From positions 17,470-81,469 of the forward strand of contig NZ_FNOK01000044.1 in the NCBI RefSeq assembly GCF_900106995.1: a stretch of DNA of 64,000 nt, written 5' to 3'. Below, piece after piece: positions 1 through 7,102 of the stretch. Made by a program: the position numbers and the translations under genes. The stretch comes from Saccharopolyspora shandongensis. Lineage in GTDB: Bacteria; Actinomycetota; Actinomycetes; Mycobacteriales; Pseudonocardiaceae. The notes under the pieces are model-generated. The model worked only from the letters and a program-made list of their open reading frames with translations. It searched no databases and had not been told where the DNA came from. Position 1 is the stretch's first letter. Every line of letters begins with the position of its first letter.

Positions 1-267
1 GAGCGAGCGTTCGGCGGCCGCCATGGCGATCGGATCTCGCAGGTAGATGTTCGCGATACCGGTCGCCACCGCGATTCGCTCCGTCGCACCGAGCAGCAGC
101 GCGGCCTGGGACACCGCATCCCGGCCGAACGCTTCCCCGAACCACACCGTGCCGTAGCCCAGTTCCTCCAGTTCCGCCGCGGCATCGCGGACCCGCGCGG
201 CGGGGTGCGGATCGAACGCGAACGTCCAGATTCCGAGCCTGCCGAGGTCGTGCTGCGTGTGGGACAT
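1..267 (-). CDS. LLM-class F420-dependent oxidoreductase, N-terminal part
   Basis: The minus-strand frame opens at ATG 267 and is still open at the window edge, so only about 89 N-terminal residues are visible. The start reads MSHTQHDLGRLGIWTFAFD, followed by a helix and VWFGEAFGRDA. This is the usual beginning of luciferase-like (TIM-barrel) monooxygenases of the actinobacterial F420-dependent group. Such enzymes use F420H2 or FMNH2 to reduce or oxygenate small substrates in the cytoplasm; the substrate cannot be told from this fragment. The gene is divergent from a TetR regulator, with a strong palindrome between them, so it is probably that regulator's target. Confidence 0.85.
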   Translation of the reverse strand, partial: MSHTQHDLGRLGIWTFAFDPHPAARVRDAAAELEELGYGTVWFGEAFGRDAVSQAALLLGATERIAVATGIANIYLRDPIAMAAAERSL

Positions 268-290
268 GTTCTCGCGTCTCCGATTAAGCT

Positions 291-332
291 GAGGCGACCT
301 CCGGTTATCCGGGATAATACGGAGGAAGCCTC
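291..332. promoter_or_regulatory. Palindromic operator, likely for the adjacent TetR regulator
   Basis: Arms 291-310 and 311-332 form a near-perfect inverted repeat around a GGATAA core. The right arm carries GGAGGAAGCCTC and the left arm its complement GAGGCGACCTCC. The site lies between divergent starts at 267 and 366, the normal place for an autoregulating TetR operator. The pairing is seen directly; binding is inferred. Confidence 0.65.
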
Positions 333-365
333 CGCTTGGCAACGATTTTCCCGATAGGTGAGGAC

Positions 366-923
366 ATGACGACCGAGCGACGCCCGATGCGGGCCGACGC
401 GCGCCGGAACTACGAACGACTGCTCGCGGAGGCCGAGGCCGCCTTCCGCGAGCACGGCACCGACGCTTCGCTGGAGGAGATCGCGCGCAGCGCCGGAGTC
501 GGCATCGGCACCCTCTACCGGCACTTCCCGACGCGGGAGGCGCTGCTCGAAGCACTGCTGCACGACCGCTTCGCCACGCTGTGCGAGATGGGCGCCGACC
601 TGCTGGGCGCGAAGTCGCCGCGGGCCGCGCTGATCACCTGGCTGCGGGAGTTCGCGAAGTCGTCGAACAGGTACCAGGGGCTGCCCGCTTCGGTGGTGGC
701 GACGCTGAACGACGAGGAATCGCGGCTCTACTCGTCCTGCCATGCGATGCGAGAGGCGGGGGAAAAGCTGCTCGTGCGCGCCCAGCAGGCCGGCGAGGTC
801 CGCCCCGATCTCCTGGCGAACGAGCTCCTGCTGCTGGTGGCGTCGATCTCGTGGGCCAGCGAGCACAGCCCGAACAGCATCGACCGCTTCCTGACGCTGC
901 TGGTCGAGGGCATCCGGCCCTGA
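366..923 (+). CDS. TetR/AcrR family transcriptional regulator
   Basis: 185 aa from ATG 366, which has GGTGAGGAC just upstream; an in-frame TTG at 336 lacks a ribosome site and falls next to the operator. Residues about 10-60 form the TetR DNA-binding domain: ARRNYERLLAEAEAAFREHG, then the helix-turn-helix LEEIARSAGVGIGTLYRHFP. The C-terminal half is an all-helical ligand and dimer domain with no recognisable ligand signature. It probably represses itself and the divergent LLM oxidoreductase through the palindrome at 291-332. It ends convergently with icd across a shared terminator. Confidence 0.92.
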   Translation: MTTERRPMRADARRNYERLLAEAEAAFREHGTDASLEEIARSAGVGIGTLYRHFPTREALLEALLHDRFATLCEMGADLLGAKSPRAALITWLREFAKSSNRYQGLPASVVATLNDEESRLYSSCHAMREAGEKLLVRAQQAGEVRPDLLANELLLLVASISWASEHSPNSIDRFLTLLVEGIRP

Positions 924-946
924 GCCGCGCCTGCCTGGAAGCGGAA

Positions 947-976
947 AACGCCGCCCCCCTGGTGGGGAGCGGCGTT
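947..976. terminator. Bidirectional hairpin terminator between TetR and icd
   Basis: AACGCCGC-CCCC pairs with GGGG-A-GCGGCGTT around a CTGGT loop. It lies between the convergent stops at 923 and 991, so it can end both transcripts. There is no U tract. Confidence 0.75.
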
Positions 977-990
977 CGCGGTGCGGAAGA

Positions 991-2211
991 TCAGCGGTCG
1001 GCCATCTTCTTCTGGAGGTTCTCGTCCAGCGTCGCGAGGAACTCCTCGGTGGTCTGGAACGCCTGGTCGCCGCCGACGAGCAGCGCCAGGTCCTTGGTCA
1101 TCTTGCCGCTCTCGACGGTCTCGATGACGACCTTCTCCAGCGTGTCGGCGAAGCCGACGACCTCCGGGGTCGAGTCCAGCTTGCCCCGGTGCTGCAGGCC
1201 ACGGGTCCAGGCGAAGATCGACGCGATCGGGTTGGTCGAGGTGGGCTTGCCCTGCTGGTGCTGGCGGTAGTGGCGGGTGACCGTGCCGTGCGCGGCCTCG
1301 GCCTCCACCTTGCCGTCGGCGGTCATCAGGACCGAGGTCATCAGACCCAGCGAGCCGAAGCCCTGCGCCACGGTGTCGGACTGCACGTCACCGTCGTAGT
1401 TCTTGCAGGCCCAGACGTAGCCGCCCTCCCACTTCAGGGCGCTGGCGACCATGTCGTCGATCAGCCGGTGCTCGTAGGTGATGCCCTTGGCGTCGAACTC
1501 GGCCTTGTACTCGTTGTCGAAGATCTCCTGGAACACGTCCTTGAACATGCCGTCGTAGGCCTTGAGGATCGTGTTCTTGGTCGACATGTAGACCGGGTAG
1601 TTGCGCTCCAGGCCGTAGCGGAACGACGCGCGGGCGAACTCCTCGATGGACTTGCGGTAGTTGTACATGCCCATCGCGACGCCGCCGTCTTCGCCGAACT
1701 TGGCGATCTCGAACTCGATCGGCTCGCCGCCGTCCTCCGGCGTGTACGTCATCGTGACCGTGCCCGGGCCGGGGACCTTGAAGTCGCTGGCCTTGTACTG
1801 GTCACCGTGCGCGTGACGGCCGATGACGATCGGCTTGGTCCAGGTCGGCACGTAGCGCGGGATGTTGGAGATCACGATCGGCTCGCGGAAGATGACGCCG
1901 CCGAGGATGTTGCGGATCGTCCCGTTCGGGCTCCGCCACATCTTCTTCAGGTCGAACTCCTCCACGCGGGCCTCGTCCGGCGTGATGGTGGCGCACTTCA
2001 CGCCGACGCCGTGCTTGGCGATGGCGTTGGCCGCGTCGACCGTGACCTGGTCGTCGGTGGCGTCCCGGTGCTCGATGCCGAGGTCGTAGTAGTCGAGGTT
2101 GATGTCCAGGTACGGGTGGATCAGCTTGTCCTTGATGAAGGACCAGATGATCCTGGTCATCTCATCGCCGTCGAGCTCGGCTACGGTGCCCTGGACCTTG
2201 ATCTTGCTCAT
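991..2211 (-). CDS. icd: NADP-dependent isocitrate dehydrogenase, homodimeric eukaryote-like type
   Basis: 406 aa, the normal size of type-II NADP-IDH (about 405-410 aa) as in M. tuberculosis Icd1. It converts isocitrate to 2-oxoglutarate and CO2 with NADPH formation in the TCA cycle. The N-terminus VAELDGDEMTRIIW, the internal FREPIVISNIPRYVPTW and the C-terminal EAAHGTVTRHYRQHQQG (substrate and NADP binding region) are diagnostic of this class; the monomeric 740-aa IDH found in some actinobacteria is a different protein. GAGGAGC precedes ATG 2211. It is transcribed alone and ends at the shared terminator with the TetR gene. Confidence 0.98.
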   Translation of the reverse strand: MSKIKVQGTVAELDGDEMTRIIWSFIKDKLIHPYLDINLDYYDLGIEHRDATDDQVTVDAANAIAKHGVGVKCATITPDEARVEEFDLKKMWRSPNGTIRNILGGVIFREPIVISNIPRYVPTWTKPIVIGRHAHGDQYKASDFKVPGPGTVTMTYTPEDGGEPIEFEIAKFGEDGGVAMGMYNYRKSIEEFARASFRYGLERNYPVYMSTKNTILKAYDGMFKDVFQEIFDNEYKAEFDAKGITYEHRLIDDMVASALKWEGGYVWACKNYDGDVQSDTVAQGFGSLGLMTSVLMTADGKVEAEAAHGTVTRHYRQHQQGKPTSTNPIASIFAWTRGLQHRGKLDSTPEVVGFADTLEKVVIETVESGKMTKDLALLVGGDQAFQTTEEFLATLDENLQKKMADR

Positions 2212-2415
2212 GTGGCGGGGTGCTCCTCTCGCGAGAATGCAAGCGGTACAAGCGTACTGCTATCGGCTTCGATTGTGCCTTGCCCCCGCCGTCCGCCACC
2301 ACCCCGGCGGACGCGCGTTGCGCCACTGTTCCCGGCCTCGACCGGGTGTCGTGATCTTCTTCTACGCTCGACATCCGACTGAGCGATCTTTGGCTGGGCG
2401 ATCTTGGAGGGGGCC

Positions 2416-3246
2416 GTGGCGACCGGACCGACGCACGCGATGAGCGGGGTGGCTGCTTGGGCGGCAGTGACCGCCCTGGCCGACACTCACGCGCTGGGAC
2501 AATTATCCCCGAAGACCTGGGTGGTCGGGGCCACGCTTTCCGCCGGGGCGGCGCTGCTGCCCGACATCGACCACCCCAAGTCGACGGTGGCCAGCACCTT
2601 CGGCGCCGTCTCACGCGGCGCGTCGGCCGGGATCAGCGGCTTCAGCGGCTTCATCTACCGGCTGACCCGCACCAAGCACGACAGCAACCGGGAGGGCACC
2701 CACCGCGGCTTCACCCACACCGTCGTCTTCGCCGCGCTCGCCGGGCTGATCACCACGGCCATCGTGCAGACCAGCCAGGGCGCCGCGCTCGGCGTGCTGA
2801 TGTTCTTCTTCGCCGGGCTCGCGGTCCGCGGGCTCCTGCACACCTGGTCGTCCAGCAAGGACGCGCTGATGATCACGGTGGCCTCGGTGCTGCTCACCCT
2901 CGCCTGCTGGGCCTGGGCCGGCGACCAGCCCACCAACGCCGCGGCCTTCGGGGTGGCGGTGATGATCGGCTGCATCGCGCACTTCATCGGCGACGCGATC
3001 ACCGAGCAGGGCTGCCCGATGCTCTGGCCGGTGCCGCTGAGCGGCAAGACCTGGTATCCGGTGGCGCCGCCGAAGCCGATGCGGATGCGCACCGGCGGCA
3101 AGGTGGAGATGGTGTTCGTCGGCCCGGGCCTGACGATCGCCGCGGTCGTGCTGAGCGCCGTCGTCCTCTACCGGATCGGCGCGGCCCCGTGGATCGCCCA
3201 GCTCGACCTGCCGCCCGAGATCATGGCCTGGATCTCGCCGTCCTGA
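2416..3246 (+). CDS. Membrane-bound metal-dependent hydrolase, YdjM/LexA-binding-like family
   Basis: 276 aa from GTG 2416, which follows GGAGGGGGCC; the in-frame TTG 2404 overlaps that ribosome site. The N-terminus GPTHAMSG and LLPDIDHPKS, then EGTHRGFTHT, match the YdjM (PF04307) group, where conserved His/Asp residues are thought to bind metal. Several hydrophobic segments follow (about residues 105-125, 135-155, 160-185 and 235-260), so the protein is integral to the inner membrane. No substrate is known for the family. It stands alone between icd and a lipoprotein gene. Confidence 0.85.
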   Translation: MATGPTHAMSGVAAWAAVTALADTHALGQLSPKTWVVGATLSAGAALLPDIDHPKSTVASTFGAVSRGASAGISGFSGFIYRLTRTKHDSNREGTHRGFTHTVVFAALAGLITTAIVQTSQGAALGVLMFFFAGLAVRGLLHTWSSSKDALMITVASVLLTLACWAWAGDQPTNAAAFGVAVMIGCIAHFIGDAITEQGCPMLWPVPLSGKTWYPVAPPKPMRMRTGGKVEMVFVGPGLTIAAVVLSAVVLYRIGAAPWIAQLDLPPEIMAWISPS

Positions 3247-3384
3247 CCCGTCTCGCTCCCGGATCCACGGGATTTCGCCGATCTCGAGCTCGTTGGATGC
3301 GACATTTCGCCCATCGCTCGTTCCGGGGTCGATAGGGTACAAGAGCGGCATCACTTCGATGCCGCCCGAAGCCCCGGAGGGAAG

Positions 3385-3813
3385 ATGCGAGCTCGAAAGA
3401 GGTTCGTGGTGGCAGCCCTGGCGCTGCCGCTGCTGACCGGCCTCGCCGCGTGCGGCCAGGTTCAGGAGGTTCAGCAGGGCCTGCAGAACGCCGACGAGCA
3501 GATCCAGCAGGCGCAGCAGAACCTGGATTCGATTTCCGCCTGCGCGCAGGCGATCAACGTCGCGAGCTTCATGCCCAACTTCGCCAACCCGCAACAGGCG
3601 AAGGCCGACGCGGAGGCGAAGGCCGAAGAGCTGCGCAAGCTGGCCGATCAGACGGCCGACCAGACGCTGCGCCAGAACCTCCTCGAGGTCGAGCAGTCCG
3701 TGCAACGCGTCGCCTCCGGCGAGATCACGCTGGAGGCGAGCGCGGAGTGGACCACCGCCCAGCTCGAGCGGTACCAGCAGGTGACCACCACCTGCTCGCA
3801 GATCGGCAACTGA
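3385..3813 (+). CDS. Small secreted lipoprotein, function unknown
   Basis: 142 aa, preceded by CCGGAGGGAAG. Residues 1-23 are a lipoprotein signal peptide (RARKRF basic start, hydrophobic core, lipobox LAAC with Cys about 23). The mature part is Gln-rich and strongly helical (QVQEVQQGLQNADEQIQQAQ) and probably forms a coiled coil, followed by an Ala/Lys/Glu helix and two further Cys residues. It is likely anchored to the outer face of the membrane. No enzymatic motif is visible. No operon partner is evident: the next gene starts 83 bp later with its own ribosome site. Confidence 0.85.
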   Translation: MRARKRFVVAALALPLLTGLAACGQVQEVQQGLQNADEQIQQAQQNLDSISACAQAINVASFMPNFANPQQAKADAEAKAEELRKLADQTADQTLRQNLLEVEQSVQRVASGEITLEASAEWTTAQLERYQQVTTTCSQIGN

Positions 3814-3896
3814 GGCGAACACTCACACCTCCGCGGCGCACCCGATGCGCGGTGTGGCCCCGGTCACCTAGTCTGGGACCGCGGAGGTGATGGGTG

Positions 3897-4097
3897 ATGA
3901 AAGCAGCCGTTGGTGATCGACTGCACGTGCACAGCAGGCACGTCGACGAGGCCGACCAGGTCGCCGAGATCCTGGAGGTCCGCGGCGAGGACGGCGCCCC
4001 GCCGTACAAGGTCCGGTTCAAGGACGGCCACGAGGGCCTGGTCTACCCGGGCGGCGATTGCTCGATCGAGACTCCCCGTCCCCGCGAAGGGGACTGA
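3897..4097 (+). CDS. DUF1918 domain protein
   Basis: 66 aa from ATG 3897, with GGAGGTGA at 3883-3890 (6-nt spacing); GTG 3894 is the less likely start. A small SH3-like beta protein: AAVGDRLHVHSRHVDE, then EILEVRGEDGAPPYKVRF and DGHEGLVYPGGD. This is the typical DUF1918 pattern, common and single-copy in actinobacteria, of unknown function. It ends convergently with the TetR gene at 4222. Confidence 0.9.
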   Translation: MKAAVGDRLHVHSRHVDEADQVAEILEVRGEDGAPPYKVRFKDGHEGLVYPGGDCSIETPRPREGD

Positions 4098-4108
4098 CCC
4101 GCTCGGCC

Positions 4109-4133
4109 GCTCCGCCGCACAGGACGGCGGAGC
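4109..4133. terminator. Hairpin terminator between DUF1918 and TetR
   Basis: GCTCCGCCG (4109-4117) pairs perfectly with CGGCGGAGC (4125-4133) around a 7-nt loop, between convergent genes. Confidence 0.6.
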
Positions 4134-4221
4134 CGCCCGAATCGCGCCGCCGCGGCTCCTCCGGGCGTTGCCTCGCAGCTCCAGACCTCTCCCCCAAGCC
4201 GAGGCACCCCGAGGAGCCGCC

Positions 4222-4902
4222 TCATTGCCAGGGCTGGTCGAGCACCGATTCCAGCTCCGCCCGGAACAGCGGTTCCGGGTCGACGAGCATCCCGCCGAAC
4301 TGCCCCTCCACTTCGAGGCTGATCAAGCCGTGCATCCGCGACCAGGCCAGCAGCGCTCGCTGCAGGACGGCCGGCGGGAGCGGTGATCCGCCGCGCCGCT
4401 CGCGCCAGGCGGTGAGCTGCCGGTCGAACGCGGTGCGTTCCGCGGGCAGCCCTCCAGGAGCCAGGTCGGCGACGGCGTCGACGACGGGCCGGAAGGCCCG
4501 GTCGGCGAGGTCGATGGTGAGCTCCGGGGCCCGGAAGCCCGGCACCGGCGTGCCGAACAGCAGCAGGTACCGGTGCGGCTGCGCCAGCGCCCAGGACCTG
4601 AACCGGGCGCCGAGTTCGCGGAACCTCGTCGCGGGTTCCGCGCCGCGATGCGCTTGCGCCGCCGCCTCCATCGCGTCGCCGAGGTCGTTGTAGGCGTCCA
4701 CGACCAGATCGGTCAGCAGCGCGTCCCGGCTCTCGAAGTACCGGTACAGCGCGGGGCCGGTGACGCCCATCCGCTTCGCGATCGCGTTCACCGAGATCCC
4801 CGCCGGTCCCGATTCGGCGAGCTGGTCGAGCGCGACCTGCTTGGCCTCGTTGCGGGTCCGCTCCCGGAACCGCTCTCGCGGGCTGCGCGGCGCTGCGTCC
4901 AT
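4222..4902 (-). CDS. TetR/AcrR regulator with WHG-type C-terminal domain
   Basis: 226 aa from ATG 4902, which has AGAGGAGGGGAC just before it; a longer frame to 4926 is unlikely. The HTH reads ISVNAIAKRMGVTGPALYRY (residues about 35-55). The C-terminal region with FRSWALAQPHRYLLLFGTP is typical of the TetR WHG ligand-binding subgroup. It is divergent from a zinc-type dehydrogenase, 89 bp away, and probably represses it and itself through the AT-rich palindrome between them. Confidence 0.9.
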   Translation of the reverse strand: MDAAPRSPRERFRERTRNEAKQVALDQLAESGPAGISVNAIAKRMGVTGPALYRYFESRDALLTDLVVDAYNDLGDAMEAAAQAHRGAEPATRFRELGARFRSWALAQPHRYLLLFGTPVPGFRAPELTIDLADRAFRPVVDAVADLAPGGLPAERTAFDRQLTAWRERRGGSPLPPAVLQRALLAWSRMHGLISLEVEGQFGGMLVDPEPLFRAELESVLDQPWQ

Positions 4903-4946
4903 GTCCCCTCCTCTTGACACGCCCACCGTAACAGGCTCATAGTTAT

Positions 4947-4961
4947 GTTATAGATTCTAAC
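4947..4961. promoter_or_regulatory. Candidate TetR operator in the divergent promoter
   Basis: GTTATAGATTCTAAC is an imperfect palindrome (5 of 7 pairs). It is flanked by a wider repeat, CGTAACA near 4927 and TGTTACG near 4975. The region is AT-rich against a GC-rich background and holds both divergent promoters. Confidence 0.5.
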
Positions 4962-4991
4962 AATCAAACGAACTTGTTACGAGGAGTCGGC

Positions 4992-6089
4992 ATGGGCATC
5001 CCCACCACCGGAACCGAGATCGCGCTCACCGGCCTCGGCGGGACCGAAGTCGTCACCACGCGGCGCAGCGCGCCGCCCGCGCCGGGACCGCACGGCGTGC
5101 TGGTCCGGGTCGAAGCCACCGGGGTGTCCTTCGCCGAGGTGCAGATGCTGCGCGGGCGCTACCCGGCGCAGCCGAAGTTCCCGTTCGTGCCCGGCTACGA
5201 CCTGGTCGGCGAGATCGTCGCGGTCGGCTCGGCGGTCACCGGGTGGCGGCCGGGCCAGCGGGTCGCGGCCATGCCGCGCACCGGCGCGTGGGCCGAGTAC
5301 GCCGAAGTCCGGGATGCCGAACTGGTTTCCGTGCCGGACGGGGTCGATGCCGGCGACGCGGCGGCGATGATCCTCAACGGCGTCACCGCCTGGCAGCTGC
5401 TGCACCGCGCCGCGAAGATCCGAAGTGGACAGACGGTGCTGGTGCACGGCGTCGGCGGCGGTGTCGGCGTCCTGCTGGCGAAGCTCGGCGTCGCGGCCGG
5501 CGTCCGGGTGATCGGGACGGCGTCCGCGAGCCGGCACGAAGCGCTGCGGGACATCGGCATCGAGCTCATCGACCACCGCACCGAGGACGTCGACGCCCGC
5601 GTGGCCGAGCTCGCGCCCGGCGGCGTGGACGCCATCTTCGACCCGCTCGGCCCGGAAAGCCTGGACCGGTCCTGGCGACTCCTCGCACCGGGTGGCTCGC
5701 TGCACGCCTACGGCAGTTCGGCGACGCTGCACGACGCCGGGCCGTGGTGGCGGCCCTACCTGGGCCTGACCCGGCGGCTCGCCCGATGGGAGCTGGCGCG
5801 GCTGCTCGGGCGCACCGGCGGCCGGCGCGCCCGGATGTACTACATCAGGCCGAACGCGCAGTTCCGAACGGACCTGACCGAGCTGTTCCGAATGGTCGCC
5901 AGTGGACAGTTGCGGCCGCTGGTCGCCGAGCGGCTGCCGCTGGAATCCGCGGCACGCGCGCTCGACCTGCACATCTCGGGCAGCCGCACCGGCCGAATCC
6001 TGCTGATCCCGGGACTTCCCGGATCTCGCCGGGGCGTGACCGCCGCGGGCTGCGCACGCCACGCGAAACCGGTCGAGGCCAGGCTCTAA
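4992..6089 (+). CDS. Medium-chain dehydrogenase/reductase, quinone oxidoreductase-like
   Basis: 365 aa from ATG 4992, with GAGGAG at 4981-4986. The N-terminal GroES-like domain (FAEVQMLRGRYP, PFVPGYDLVGEIVAVG) lacks the catalytic and structural zinc cysteines, pointing to the NADPH:quinone reductase or enoyl-reductase branch. The Rossmann domain has VLVHGVGGGVGVLLAKLG (about residues 152-170). It probably reduces a quinone or an enone with NADPH in the cytosol. It is likely controlled by the divergent TetR regulator and may serve in detoxification. The last 25 residues are Arg-rich and variable. Confidence 0.88.
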   Translation: MGIPTTGTEIALTGLGGTEVVTTRRSAPPAPGPHGVLVRVEATGVSFAEVQMLRGRYPAQPKFPFVPGYDLVGEIVAVGSAVTGWRPGQRVAAMPRTGAWAEYAEVRDAELVSVPDGVDAGDAAAMILNGVTAWQLLHRAAKIRSGQTVLVHGVGGGVGVLLAKLGVAAGVRVIGTASASRHEALRDIGIELIDHRTEDVDARVAELAPGGVDAIFDPLGPESLDRSWRLLAPGGSLHAYGSSATLHDAGPWWRPYLGLTRRLARWELARLLGRTGGRRARMYYIRPNAQFRTDLTELFRMVASGQLRPLVAERLPLESAARALDLHISGSRTGRILLIPGLPGSRRGVTAAGCARHAKPVEARL

Positions 6090-6130
6090 GGTGGTCCGCG
6101 ACGAGGGGCGTCTGCCTAGGAGGCGGTGAA

Positions 6131-6967
6131 GTGTTGCGAGACGACCGGCAAGCGGGGGCTCCTGCCGACCTGTCCGCGGTTTTCGGCACCGGTGCAGGGG
6201 TTTCCGTCCCGCTACCGCCCGGCGAGGTCCTGACCGAGCAGACCACCCTCACCGACAACCCCGACCCGCTGTGCTGGATCAGCGACGACGCCCCGGCGCC
6301 GCAGCTCGTCGCCGCGCTTCGCGCCGAGCACCGCGTCACCGGGCTGTGGCCGCTGCTGCTGTGCGACAGCGACGAGGTCTACGGGGAGCGGTGCACGGTC
6401 GGCGTCGTGCCACCGGAACCGCTGGAGCACATCGACCGCTGGCGGGTGGTCGACGTGATGGCCCGGATCTGGGACGGCTTGGTGCAGGCCGACGACGAGC
6501 TCGGCCCGGCGTACGACCTGGAAGTCCTGGCACCGTTCGACTACAACTGCCCGGGGCCGGCGCGGGGCGGGAACCTGCTGGCGGATCCGGACGTCCTGGC
6601 CAACCAGCAGCTGCCGCGCTTCATCGACGCCGACACCCGGCTCGCGCTCATCCCGGTGCGGCGCGGCGCGGACGTGCTGACGGCGCTGGGCTGGTCCGGC
6701 GCGGCGAACCACGTGTCGCGCACGGCCGGGCTCTCGGCGATGGCCCGCAGCTGGGAGGAGCGGTTCGGGGCGCGCCTGCTGCGCCTCGGCCCGGACCGGC
6801 TGGACCTGAGCGTGGCGGCACCGCCGCAGGACTCGGACCACGCCGCGGCCGTCGCGGCAGAGCACTGGACCTTCTGCCCGGACCGGATCCTGCAGGAGAC
6901 GGGCACCCTCGAGGCCTACGCCCAGGAGATCCGCGGCCGCCGCACCTGGTCCTTCTGGTGGGAGTGA
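6131..6967 (+). CDS. DUF4253 domain protein
   Basis: 278 aa from GTG 6131, with AGGAGG at 6118-6123 (7-nt spacing); the frame is open further upstream, but only as a shadow of the dehydrogenase. The C-terminal third carries the DUF4253 signature: WEERFGARLLRLGPDRLDLS, AAEHWTFCPD and the terminal RTWSFWWE. The N-terminal part (LPPGEVLTEQTT, RVTGLWPLLL) is the usual partner region. Function unknown. It ends convergently with phnE across a long palindrome. Confidence 0.85.
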   Translation: MLRDDRQAGAPADLSAVFGTGAGVSVPLPPGEVLTEQTTLTDNPDPLCWISDDAPAPQLVAALRAEHRVTGLWPLLLCDSDEVYGERCTVGVVPPEPLEHIDRWRVVDVMARIWDGLVQADDELGPAYDLEVLAPFDYNCPGPARGGNLLADPDVLANQQLPRFIDADTRLALIPVRRGADVLTALGWSGAANHVSRTAGLSAMARSWEERFGARLLRLGPDRLDLSVAAPPQDSDHAAAVAAEHWTFCPDRILQETGTLEAYAQEIRGRRTWSFWWE

Positions 6968-6996
6968 GCGCGGGGCTCCGTTCTGCCGGCAACGAG

Positions 6997-7042
6997 CTCG
7001 TGAGTGTTCTTGGTTGCCATGGCGACCAAAGACACTCACGAG
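6997..7042. terminator. 46-bp palindrome between convergent genes, likely terminator
   Basis: Arms 6997-7019 and 7020-7042 match at 20 of 23 positions: CTCGTGAGTGT pairs with ACACTCACGAG, with a central TTGGTTGCCATGGCGACCAA. It lies between DUF4253 and phnE, so it can terminate both. Its length and perfect tips are more than termination needs; see findings. Confidence 0.7.
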
Positions 7043-7102
7043 AGTTGACCTGCGAAAACCCGCTCGGGCGCCGTGTACCGCCGACACCCGTCCGGGGCAC
7101 CC

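Noticed and set aside
2162..2614. 150-aa minus-strand ORF between icd and the hydrolase, and its neighbours
   Set aside because: Arg-rich, overlaps the start of a well-supported gene and matches no family; a shadow frame.
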